Origin: Piscinibacter sp047600445
Lineage (GTDB): Bacteria; Pseudomonadota; Gammaproteobacteria; Burkholderiales; Burkholderiaceae_C
Length of the DNA: 64,000 nucleotides
Assembly (NCBI RefSeq): GCF_047600445.1
Contig: NZ_JASGKT010000002.1
Span: 930,001-994,000, forward strand
Direction of reading: 5' to 3'
Shown here: positions 27,380-39,300 of the stretch, piece by piece
Numbering within the stretch: position 1 is the first letter of the stretch
Layout of the letters: the number at the start of each line of letters is the position of its first letter
The notes under the pieces: generated by a model
What the model was told of the DNA's origin: nothing
Databases searched by the model: none
What the model saw: only the letters and a program-made list of their open reading frames with translations
Translations under genes and position numbers: made by a program

Positions 27380-30300
27380 GCGCGCGACACCAGGCGGCGG
27401 ATGCGCGTCAGCATGCCGCCGCGCTCGGGCTCCGAGTTGGCCGCTGGGGGCGGCGTCTCGACCACGGGGCGAGTGGGGTCGGGCGTCACGTCGTCATAGG
27501 CCGCCGCGAGTTGTCCCAGCGTCTCGAACACGAAGCGCCGCGGCGAGACGCGCCGGCCGCCGAGGCGTTCCTCGAGGCGCTGCGATACCTGCATGGCCGT
27601 CAGCGAGGTGCCGCCGAGCTCGAAGAAGTTGTCGTGCAGCCCGACGTCGTTCAGGCCGAGCACGTCCTGCCAGACCTCCACCAGCGCGGCCTGCGTCGGC
27701 GTGAGCGGCGTCGCCGGGCCGTCCGCCTTGGCGCGGCGCCGGATCAGCAGCGCGCCGGCGTCGACCTGGCCATTCGCGAGCCTAGGCAGCGGGCCGGGAT
27801 GGATGCGAACGCTGGTCAAGCCGGCGAGCAGCGGCGCGACGGCCTTCTCCCAGTGCGCTTCGTCGTCCGGCGCGCCGGACGAGGGCTCGATGCCGACGAT
27901 CAGGCAACGGTGCAGCACCGGGTCGTCACGTGTCGCCACGGCCGCCGCGGCGACGCCGGGCAGGGCCTCGATCGCGGCGACGAGCCGGGCGGTGTCGATG
28001 CGGCGGCCTTCCACGTAGGCCACCGGCTCGACCTCGCCGAGGTACTGAAGTTTTCCGTCGGCACGCCAGCGCGCCAGCGACCCGGTGTTCGATGCGGCGC
28101 CCGGCAGGCTCACGCGCAGCGGCGCGGCCACGGTGACGGGCACCGTCCGGTCGGCGTCGTCGCGAACGTCCAGGGCGCTGGCGATCAGCGGGCGGCCGAA
28201 CACCATGCAGTCGCGTTCGTCGGCCACCAGCGCGGCCGCCAGCGGCAGCCCGAGGGCATGGGGGCGGTAGGTCGACAGCAGCGTGCAGCCCTTGGCCAGC
28301 AACTGCCCGGCGAGGTCGGCACCGAGTTCGGTGACGTCGACCATCGCCACCAGCTCGAGCGGCCGCGCGCCGATGCCGGCCAGAACGCTGCGCCAGGTGG
28401 TGCCGCTGGCGTGCATCCAGGCGATGCGTTCGTCGGCCAGCGTTCCGGCCAGCCGTGCGGGGTCGGCTGGCAGCCCGCTCGGGGCCACGTAGGTCTCGGC
28501 GCCGGCGGCGAGGGCCATGACGACGGTGAACAGGCGTTGCGCCGGCTCGTCGTCGATGAAGCACAGCGCGCGGTCGCCGGCCAGCAGCGTGACTTGCGCC
28601 GCCAGCGATGCCGTGAGTTCGGCGAACTGGCTGCGGCCGATGGCGCACAGGCTGGCGCCGCCCGATGCGGCATCGCGGGTCACGCTCCAGCTTTGGCCGT
28701 CGGGCTGGTCACTCAGCACCAGCACGGGCTCGGCGGCCGCGACCTGGAAGGCCGACCCGCCGGCCGAGACCGACAACCCATGCTGCCAGGCCGCCAACGC
28801 GGCAGCGGTGTGTTCGACCACGTCGTCGATGCGCAGGCGCAGCGCGCCGCTCGTCGGCGCCTCGGCGTCGCGCAGGCGCTGCGCCATGGCTTGCACGCGG
28901 CGGGCGAGCTCGGCGCGCGTCACGATCGACTTGCCGATGCGGATGGCGGCCTGGTCCGGCGCCGATCGCGCCAGTTCTTCGATGCGCGCGAGGAAGTCGG
29001 CCCCCGCCTGCGGCTGGCGCGCGCCGGCCGTCCAGCGCTGCACCTGCTGCGCATCGGTGTCGCTTGCCGCCAGCAGGCTGGCGACGCTCTGCTCCGGACG
29101 TGCCGCGGTCGAGCGCAGCAGCGCGAGGAAGCGCGCAGCCAGCCGGTCGGCGGTTTCGGGCAGGAACAGGTCGGCGTTGTACTGCAGGCCTGCTTCGATG
29201 CCGTGGTCGAGTTCGACCATCCAGAGGTTGAGATCCTCGGTGGTGCCGCGATGCGGCAGCGGAATACGCTCGTGCGACAGGTTGCCCCAGCGCGTCTGGC
29301 GCGCGCGCGCGTCCTGGTACGAGAACATCGCCTGGTACAGCACTGGCGCGGTTCCGCCTTGCGCGGCCTCCAACTCGGCGGCCAGCAGCTCGAAGGGCGC
29401 CTCCTGGCTGGCGTAGGCCGCGACCATCGTGCCGTGCACGCTGCGGATCCAGTCCAGCACCGACGCCGAGGTGTCGACGCGGAAGCGCACCGGCAGCATG
29501 TTGTTGAAGAAGCCCATCACCGCGTCGAGCTCCGGCGTGCCGCGGCCGCGCACCGGCAGCCCGATGGCCGGCGTGGGCTCGCGCAGCCACTGCGACATCA
29601 TCGCGCCGTAGACCGCGAGGATGACGATGCTGGTGGTCGTGCCCGCGCGCTTGGCCAGCGCCCGCAGTTCCTCGAGCTGCGAACGCTCGACGTCCAGCCG
29701 CGACGTGCCGCCGACGTGCTCGACGGCGGCCACGCGGGGGAAGTCGCCGGCCGGCAGCTTCAGCGTGCCGCCCGAGGCGAACTGCCTCTTCCAGTACTCG
29801 ATCTGGTCGCGCAGCTCCTGGCTCTTCAGCCAGTCCTGGTGCCACTGCGCGTAGTCGCCGTAGGTCACGGCCAGCGGCGGCAGCGACGGCTGCTGCCCCG
29901 TGCGATAGGCCTCGTAGAGCGCCGCGATCTCCGCGTAGAGCACGTCGAACGACCACCCGTCCCAGACGATGTGGTGGGTCATGAAGAACAGCACGTGGTC
30001 GTCGTCGGCGAGCTTGAACAGCGTCGCCTTGAACAGCGGCGCCCGGCCGAGCTCGAAGGTCTCGTCGACCATCGCCGAGAGCGTGTCGTTCAGGCGCGCG
30101 TCGCGCTGCGCCGGTGCCTCGCCGCTGAGGTCGACGAGCGGCAGCACGTAGCCGTCGTCCGGCTCGTGGATGCGCTGGACGACACCGCTGTCCGTGCGCT
30201 CGATCGAAGTCCGCAGGCTCGCCTGCCGGCGGATCATCTCGACGAAGGCACGCCGGAAGGCCTGCAGGTCCATCAGCCCGCGCAGCCGATGGCCGGAGGG

Positions 30301-33300
30301 CGCGTTGTACGCGGTGCGCCCCGGATGCATCTCCTCGACGAAGCGGATGCGCTCCTGCATCACGGTCAGGGGCGCCTCGGTCTGGTCGGCGCGATGGACG
30401 ATGGGGGCGCGCACCGGCTGGCTGGCGGCGCCGCTGCCGGAATCCAGCGCGGCCGCCAGCCGGGCCGGCGTCGGCGACTCGAAGATCGTGCGCAGGCCGG
30501 GGCGATGGCCGACCACGTCCTTCAGCGCCGTGGCGAGCTTGGCGGCCAGCAGCGAGTGGCCGCCGAGTTCGAAGAAGTTCTGGTTCGGCCCGACCATGCC
30601 GCAGCCGAGCACCTTGCCCATCAGTTCGCCGATTCGGCGGGTCAGTCCGGTGGCTTCGGCCGCGCCGTCGGCGGCGCCCGCGGCGGCCGTGGCCACCGGC
30701 GGCTCGGGGCGGATCGCCGGCGCGGGCAGCGCCTTGCGGTCGATCTTGCCGTTGGGCAGCAGCGGCAGCGCCGCCAGCGCGAGCACGGTGCGCGGCAGCA
30801 TGTAGTCGGGCAGGGTGCTGCGCAGGCCGTCGCGGATCGTGTTGGTGTCCAGCGCCACGCCGGCGCGCGGCACCACGTAGCCGATCAGCGCGAGGTCGCC
30901 GGGCGCCACCTCGCGTGCGACGACCACCGCGCGCGCCACGCCGTCGGCCTGCTCCAGCCGGGCCTCGATCTCGCCGAGTTCGATGCGGTAGCCGCGCAGC
31001 TTGACCTGGAAGTCCAGGCGACCGAGGTGTTCGAGCGTGCCGTCCTCGCGCCAGCGCCCCAGGTCGCCGGTGCGGTAGGCGAGCGTGCCGGCGCGCGGGC
31101 CGAAGGGCAGGCGCACGAAGCGGTCGGCCGTCAGCTCCGGCCGCTTGAAGTAGCCGAGCGCGACGCCGTCGCCGCCGATGCAGATCTCGCCCTCGGCGCC
31201 GACGTCCAGCGGCTGGAGCTGCTCGTCGAGGATCCAGACCTGGGTGTTGTCGATCGGGCGGCCGATGGTGATCTTCTGCGCGGCGTCGCCGATGCGCGCC
31301 AGCGTGGACCAGACCGTGGTTTCGGTCGGGCCGTAGAGGTTCCACAGTTCGAGGCCCTGCGCCAGCAGCGCGGCGGCCAGCGCCGGCGGTAGCGGCTCGC
31401 CGCCGCACAGCGCGCGGAAGCCCGGCGCCGCGCGCCAGCCGGCGTCGAGCAGCAGGTGCCAGGTGGTCGGCGTGGCCTGCATGACGTTGACGCGGTGCTC
31501 GGCGATGAGCGCCGCCAGGGCGTCGCCGTCCATCGCGTCGTCGCGGTCGGCCAGCACGACGGTGGCGCCGGTGACCAGCGGCAGCAGCAGCTCGAGCACG
31601 GCGATGTCGAAGCTCAGCGTCGTGACGGCCAGCAGCGCGTCGCCGGCGCGCAGGCCGGGTTCGCGGCGCATGCTGGCGAGGAAGTTGCACACCGCGCGCT
31701 GCGGCACGGCCACGCCCTTGGGCTTGCCGGTCGAGCCGGAGGTGTAGATGACGTAGGCCGCCGCCTCGCCTTCCGTCAGGCGCGGCAGCGCCATGTCGGG
31801 CGCCGTGGCCAGCACGGCGGCATCGTCGTCGATGCGCAACTGCTTCTCGCGCGGCAGGCCGGCGAGCTCCGCGTGCGCGGCCTGCGTGACGACCAGCGGC
31901 AGCGCCGCATCCTCGGCCATCATGCGCAGCCGTTCGCGCGGGAAGCCGGGGTCGAGCGGAACGTAGGCGGCGCCGGTCTGCAGCACGCCGAGCAGCGCGG
32001 CGACCAGGTCGGTGCCGCGGTCGAGGCACAGGCCCACCAGCGCGCCCGGCCCGATGCCGCGGCTCGCGAGCACCTGGGCGAAGCGGTTGGCGCGCGACTG
32101 CAGTTCGCGGTAGCTCAGGCGCGCGCCCTTGGCCGCGACGGCGAGCGCGTCGGGCGTGGCGAGCGCCTGCCGCTGCACCCAGTGCTCGACGCGCGCGTTC
32201 GGCTCCAGCGGCCGGTCGGTGGCATTCCACTGCAGCAGGCGCGGGTCCAGCGTCGCCACGGCGGCGGTGGCCGGCGCGGCGGCGATGGGCAGGGCGGCGG
32301 CGATGGGCAGGGCGGCGGGCAGGGCGGCCGGCGCGGCTTCGTCCAGGCAGGCGGCCAGCAGGTCTTCGGTGGCCGCGGCGATGCGCTCGGGGCTGAAGTA
32401 CTCGGTGCTGTAGTGCACGTCGAGCGTGATGGCGTCGTGCTGCTCGTAGAAGTTGAAGAACACCTCGCCGAGCAGGCCGCGCTTGCGCCCTTCGTGCATC
32501 GCCGCCTGCAGCGGCGCCCAGCCGCTCAGATCGACCTTGGGATTGAGGTTGAAGAACACGCCGGTGAGCGGCGGGCGGTTGCCCTCGGCGCGAATGCCCA
32601 GCGCGCGCGCGGCGGTGCCCTGCGTCATCAGCGGGTATTCCATCGCATCCATCAGCGCGTTCTTGACGCGTGCCAGCACCGTGCCACGGGCCTCGCCGCT
32701 CGCGCAGCGCAGGCGCAGCGGCAGGTCGAGCACGCCGTCCGCGAGCAACGGGCCCTGCCGCATCAGGTTCTGCGCCGCGTAGGGGATGCTGACCACGAAG
32801 TCGTCATGTCCGCTGCGTCGCTGCAGCATCACGGCCACGGCCGTCAGCAACCACTGGAACAGCGTCGCACCCTGCGCGCGCGCGCTGGCGCGCAGCCGGG
32901 CCAGGTGCTCGCCGTCGATGCGGGCGCGCACCGTGTCGGCGTCGAAGCGCCGCGTGGCCGGCGGCGTCCGGTCGCCCAGCACCAGCGGGGCGGGGGGATT
33001 CTTCAGCACGCCGCCCCAGTACGCCAGCGCGGCCTGGCCGTCGGCGCCGCCGAAAAGGCGCGTCACCTCCTGCGCGAAGCGCACCGGCGACTCGGCCGGC
33101 TTGAACGCCGGCAGCGCGCCGCCGCTGCGCGCGCGATAGGCCGCCGCCAGCTCCGCGTTGAAGACGCTGGAGGCCCAGCCGTCGAAGATCAGGTGGCTGG
33201 CCACCATGTGCACCACCACGCGCCCGTCGCTCAGGTGCAGCAGGCTGACGGCGGCCAGCGGCGCGCGGCCGAGGGTGAACTCGCGCTCGCCGGCGCGGCA

Positions 33301-36300
33301 GCAGAACTCGTCGAGCGCGGCGTCGGCATCGGGCTGCGCGCGCAGGTCCACCTCCGCGATGGCCGGCGCGGCCGCCGGGCCCACGGTCTGGACCGGTTCC
33401 TCGTCGCTGAAGGTCAGGCGCAGGGCCGGATGGCGCGCGAGCACGTCGGCCAGGGCCGCCTTCAGCGCCGCCAGGTCCACGCCGCCGCGCAGGCTCACGC
33501 AGAACGATTCGTTGAGCGCGCGCAGCGCGTTGCCGTCGAAGCTGGCGGCCAGCCAGCGCTCGGTCTGCCCGGGCGCGAGCGTGCCCGAGGCGGGCTCGCC
33601 CTGAGGGTCTTCGGGCCGCTTGGGCGTGCCCGGGCCGCCCGGCCGGGGCGTGATGAAGCCCAGCGCCATCAGCTCGTCGAGCGCGTTGGTGAAGACCGTG
33701 AAGATGCGGTCCAGCTCGGCCTCGCCCATCGCCTCGGTGACGAAGTGGCCGAACTGCTCGTACAGGTGCAGGCCGTGGAAGCGCACCAGGTAGTAGAAGA
33801 GGCTGACGTATTTCTGGTCGTCGTCCCAGGCCAGGCGCCACAGCGAGGCGCAGTGCACCGCCTTGACCGGCGCGCCGCGCGCCGCGAAGGCGGTGTTCAG
33901 GCGGTCGATGAAGCGCTGCGTGCGCTCGTTCAGGCTGCGGTACAGCTCGCGGCCGCCGCGCTTGAGGTGCAGCAGCGAGGCGTGCGCCGCGGCCAGGGCG
34001 AGCGGGTGCCGCACGAAGGTGCCGGCGAAATAGGTGACACCGGCTTCCGGGTACGAGTCGTCGCCGTACTGCCAGTGGCCGCCGTCGAGCGCATCGAGCC
34101 ACTTCGAGGCGCCGCCGATCGCCGCGAAGGGCAGGCCGCCGCCGATGATCTTGCCGTAGGTGGCGATGTCGGCGCGCACGCCGTAGAACTCCTGCGCGCC
34201 GCCGGGCGCGACGCGGAAGCCCGTCACCACCTCGTCGAAGATCAGCGCGCAGCCCGCCTCGTCGGCGATCTGGCGCAGCGACTCGACGAACTCGCGCGGC
34301 TGGAGGGTCGGGTACTTGTTCTGGATCGGCTCGGTCATGATCGCCGCCAGCTCGCGGCCGCGCTCGCGCAGCACGCGCAGCGACTCCTCGCTGTTCCAGT
34401 CGAGCACCAGCACGTTCTCGACCGCGTTGGCGAGGATGCCGGGCGCGGCCGACAGCGAGCGGAGCTGCCTGGTGCCGCGCACGATCACCTCGTCGAAGAT
34501 GCCGTGGTACGAGTTGGTGAAGATCGCGATGGTCTTGCGGCCCGTCACCGTGCGCGCGATGCGCATCGCGCCCATCACCGCCTCCGAGCCGGTGTTGCAG
34601 AACGCCACGCGCTCCATGCCGGTGAACTCGGAGATCAGGCGCGCCACGTCGGCGGCCAGCGGGTGCTGCGGGCCGACCTCGATGCCGGCCTGGAGCTGCG
34701 CCACCATCGCGTCGACGATCTCGTCGGGCTGGTAGCCCAGCAGGTTGGCGCCGAAGCACGACAGCAGGTCGATGTACTCGTTGCCGTCCAGGTCCCACAG
34801 GCGCGCGCCCTTGGACTTGTCGACCACGATCGGGTAGACGAGGTCCTTCCACTGCGGGTTGAAGCCGGTGACGACGCGCGGGTCGGCCATCACCTTGCGG
34901 TTGTCCTGGCTGAAGGCCTTGGACTTGCCGGTGCGCGCGTTGTAGCGGGCGATGAAGTCGGCCAGCCACTTCGACTGCGCCGGCGTCATGTCGGTCTTGC
35001 GCTCGAGCGTGATGCGCGCGGAGGCGCCGAAGGGCTTTTCCACCAGCGCCTTGGACGAGGGCTCGGCCGCCGCCGCGGGCTCGACCGGCGCCGGCGTGGC
35101 CGCAGCGGCCGGGGTGGCTGCAGGGGCCGCCACGGCGGCAGCGGCGGGCGCCGGCAGCGCCACGCCGGCCGGCTGGGCCGCCGCCGCGCCGCCGAGCAGC
35201 GCGAGCTGCTGCGACATGAGCTGCAACTGCTGCGCGAGCAGCGCCTGCACGCCGCTGACCGCGCCGGGCGGCAGCGCGGCCAGCGTGGCCACGGGCGCCG
35301 CCGCCAGCGGCAGCGCCGCCGGCACGGCCGCCGGCTGCGCGGCAGCCGCGGGCGCATCGACCGGCGCGGCCGCCGGCGCCGCCACCGGTGCGGGCGCCGG
35401 CGCGAACTTGCCGGCCGGCAGCTCGGTGTCGAGCTGGCGTGCCAGCTTGCCGATGCTGTCGAGGTCTTCGAGCAGGCGGCGGAAGCGCATCTTGACGCCG
35501 AACACGCGCTCGATCTCGAGCGTGGCCTGGGTCAGCGACAGCGAATCGAGGCCGAGGTCCAGGAAGGTGGCGTCCGCGTTCAGCTCGGCCGAGGGCAGGC
35601 CGGAGACGTTGCTCATCAGTTCGACAAGCTCGCGCTCGATGTTGGGAATGCGACTCATGGTGGGAACGGCTTCGATGGAATTCGTGACGCCGGCACGCGC
35701 CGGGACGGCGGCCGGCGCGGTGCCGGCCTTGCGCTTGAACCAGTATTCCTGGCCGGCGAACGGATAGGTGGGCAGCGTGGCGCGCGGCGCGCCGGCCGGC
35801 ACCGGCCAGTGCAGTTCGACGCCCGCGCTCCAGGCGGCGCCCAGCCCTTGCAGCGCCTGCGAGGCCGGCTCGCCCGGCGCGTTGGCGGGGCCCAGCAGCG
35901 GCACGATGCGCGGCACCTTGCCGTCGCCGGTGCGGTGCTGGCGCAGCAGCGCGCTGAGCGCCTGGCCGGGGCCGACCTCGATGAAGACGGTGTCGCCGCC
36001 GCGCGCCAGCTCGGCCTGCACCGCGCGGCTGAACTGCACCGCGGCGCGCACCTGGCGCGCCCAGTACGATGGGGCGCGGGCTTCGTCGGCCGTCAGCGGC
36101 GTGCCGCTGACGCAGGAGTACACCGGCACCTTCGGCGCGGCCAGCGCGACGCCGGCCAGCGCGCGCTCGATGGCCGGCAGGGCGCCTTCCATCGACGCGC
36201 TGTGGAAGGCGTGCGAGACCTTCAGCGCCGTGGTGCCGATCTCGCGCGCCTCGAGCGCGGCGGCGAACTCGCGCAGCGCGTCGGCCGGGCCGGCCACCAC

Positions 36301-39300
36301 GGTCAGCGCCGGCGCGTTGCAGCCGGCGATCTCCACGCCGGGTGGCAGCAGCGCCTGCACGCTGGCGGCATCGGTGCGCACCGCGAGCATCGCGCCGCGC
36401 GGTTGATCGAACATCGCCTGGCCGCGCGCGACGACGGCGCGCACCGCGTCGGCCAGCGTGAACACGCCGGCGCGGCAGGCGGCGGCGTACTCGCCGATGC
36501 TGTGGCCGATCATCGCGTCGGGCGCGACGCCCAGGCTCTCCAGCCAGGCGGCCAGCGCGTAGCAGACGCTGAACAGCGCCGGCTGGGCGTGGCGCGTCTC
36601 GGCCAGCAGTTCGCCGACGGCGGCGTCACCCGGTTCGGCGTCGACCAGCCAGGCACGCCAGTCGGCATCGCCGTGGCGCGCCAGTTCGGCGAGGCAGTCG
36701 TCGAAGGCGGCGCGGAAGGCCGGCACCTCGTGGTACAGGCCGCGCACCATGCCCGCGTGCTGCGAGCCCTGGCCGGGGAACAGGAAGACCACGCGCGGCC
36801 GTTGCGCGGCCTGCGTCGTGGACTTGGCCGCGCGCAGCGCCGCGACGGCCTGCGCGGTGTCGCGCGCCACCACGGTGAGCCGGTGCGCCATAGTCTGGCG
36901 CGCACGCGCCAGCGTGGCCAGCACCTGCGGCAGCGGCAGCTCGGGATGCGCCTCGAGGTGATCGGCCAGCGCGGCGGCGCGGCGCAGCGCCGCCTCGGCG
37001 CTGCGCGCCGACAGCGGCAGCAGCCAGGCGCCGTCGCCGCCCGCCTCGGCGGGCGCGGCCTGCGGCGCGGGCGCTTCTTCGATGACCACGTGCGCGTTGG
37101 TGCCGCCCACGCCGAAGGAGCTGACCGCGGCGCGGCGCTTGTCGGCGCCGCGCGGCCACGGCGTGTTGCCGGCCACCGGCACGAAGGGCGTCGCGGCGAA
37201 GTCGATCTGCGGGTTGGGCGTGCGGAAGTGCAGCGTCGCCGGGATGACTTCGTGCTCCAGCGACAGCGCCGCCTTGATCAGCCCGAGCACGCCCGCCGCG
37301 GCGACGGTGTGGCCGAGATGGCCCTTGATCGAGCCGAGGCGGCAGAAGCCGCTGTCGGGCGTGTACTCGCGCCAGGCGCGTGTCAGCGCCGCCACCTCGA
37401 TCGGGTCGCCCAGCGCGGTGCCGGTGCCGTGCGCCTCGACGTAGCCGATGCTGCGCGGATCGAGCCGCGCCTCTTCCAGCGCCATCACGATCGCGCCGGC
37501 CTGGCCGCCGACGCTCGGGGCGGTGAAGCTGGCCTTGTCGGCGCCGTCGTTGTTCAGGCCGACGCCGCGGATCACCGCGTGGATGTGGTCGCCGGCGGCC
37601 AGCGCGTCTTCGAGGCGCTTGAGCACCACCACCGCGCCGCCGCTGCCGAACACCGTGCCGCTGGCCTCGGCGTCGAAGGGGCGGCAGCGGCCGTCGGCCG
37701 ACTCCATGCCGCCTTCCACGTGCAGGTAGCCGCCGAACTGCGGCACCACCACGGTGGCGCCACCGGCCAGCGCCACCTCGCACTGGCCGCTGGCCAGCGC
37801 CTGGCAGGCCTGCGCCACCGCCACCAGGCCGGTCGAGCAGGCGGTGTGGATGCTCAGCGCCGGGCCGTCGAGATCGAGCCGGTGCGCGATGCGCGTGGCG
37901 ACGTAGTCCTTCTCGCTGGCCAGCATCGCGGCGAATTCGCCGGCCTGCTGGATCAGCTCGGGCTGCTCGTCGCGCAGCGAGCCGATGTAGCTGTTGTTCG
38001 CGGTGCCGGCGTAGACGCCGACGCGGCCCTCGCGGCGCGCCGGGTCGATGCCGGCGTGCTCCAGCGCCGTCCAGCACAGTTCGAGCAGCAGGCGCTGCTG
38101 CGGGTCGATCAGCGCCGCCTCGCGCGCCGAGATGCCGAAGAAGCCAGCGTCGAAGCGCCCCGCGTTCTCCAGCACGCCGCGCGCGGCGACGAAGTTGGGC
38201 CGCTGGCGCAGCTCGGCGGGCACGGCCGGGTCGATCTCGTCGGGGCCGAAGCGCCGCAGGCTCTCCTTGCCGGCGAGCAGTTGCTGCCAGAGCGCGTCGA
38301 CGTCGGCCGCGTCGCCGGCGCGCGCGGCCATGCCGACGATGGCGATGCCGCCGCCGCTGTTGCCGCCGTGGCGGCGCGAGGCGCGCTCGCGTGCCGTGCG
38401 CGCGCCCTCGCCGCGCAGGCGCGCCGCGATGCCGCGCAGCGTCGGCCGGTCGTACACGTCGGTGACGCTGAGCTGGTCGACGCCCAGCTCGCGCATGCGC
38501 GCGATGAAACGCAGCACCAGCAGCGAGCGCGCGCCCAGGTCGAACAGGTTCTGGTCGAGCCCGATGTCGGCGATGCCCAGCAACTGGCTCCACACTTCGC
38601 GCGCCGCCACGGCCGGGTCGGCGCTGACGGCGGCCTGCGCCTCGGGTTCGGGCAGCGGCAGGCCGCGCCGGTTGATCTTGCCGCTGGGCGTGGTGGGCAG
38701 CGCGTCGAGCACGACGTAGCGCACCGGCACCATGTAGTCGGGCACCTGGCCGCGCAGGTGGTTGCGCATCGCCGCGGGCAGGTCGGCCAGCGGTTCGCGC
38801 AGCACGAGGTGCGAGACGAGCTGCCGCCCGGCGCCGGGCACCACCGGCGCGGTGACGACCGCGTCGCGCACCGCCGGGTGGCGCATCAGCGCCAGCTCGA
38901 TCTCGCCGGGCTCGATGCGGAAGCCGTCCACCTTCACCTGGTCGTCGGCGCGGCCCAGGTAGGTGAGCACGCCGTCGGCGTCGCGGCGCACCAGGTCGCC
39001 GGTGACGTACCAGCGGTGGCCGGGCTCGGCCGGATCGCTCTGGAAGCGCTCGGCCGTCAGGTCTTCGCGGCCGAGGTAGCCGTGCGCCAGCGTCTGGCCG
39101 CCGAGCAGCAGCTCGCCGGTTTCGCCGCCGTCGCCGGGCTCGGCGTTGACCAGCGCGATGCGCACGTAGGGCAGCGGCGTGCCGATCGGCGGGATCTCCG
39201 GCCAGGCTGCCGCGTCGCCGCGCAGTTCGTGCGCCGTGACGACGTGCGATTCGGTCGGGCCGTAGTGGTTGTGCAGTTCGGCCCCGGGCAGGGCGCCGAA

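Noticed and set aside
27511..31392. A plus-strand open frame of about 1290 codons opposite the end of the synthetase
   Set aside because: Same antisense artefact; Arg/Gln/Val/His-rich with no domain.
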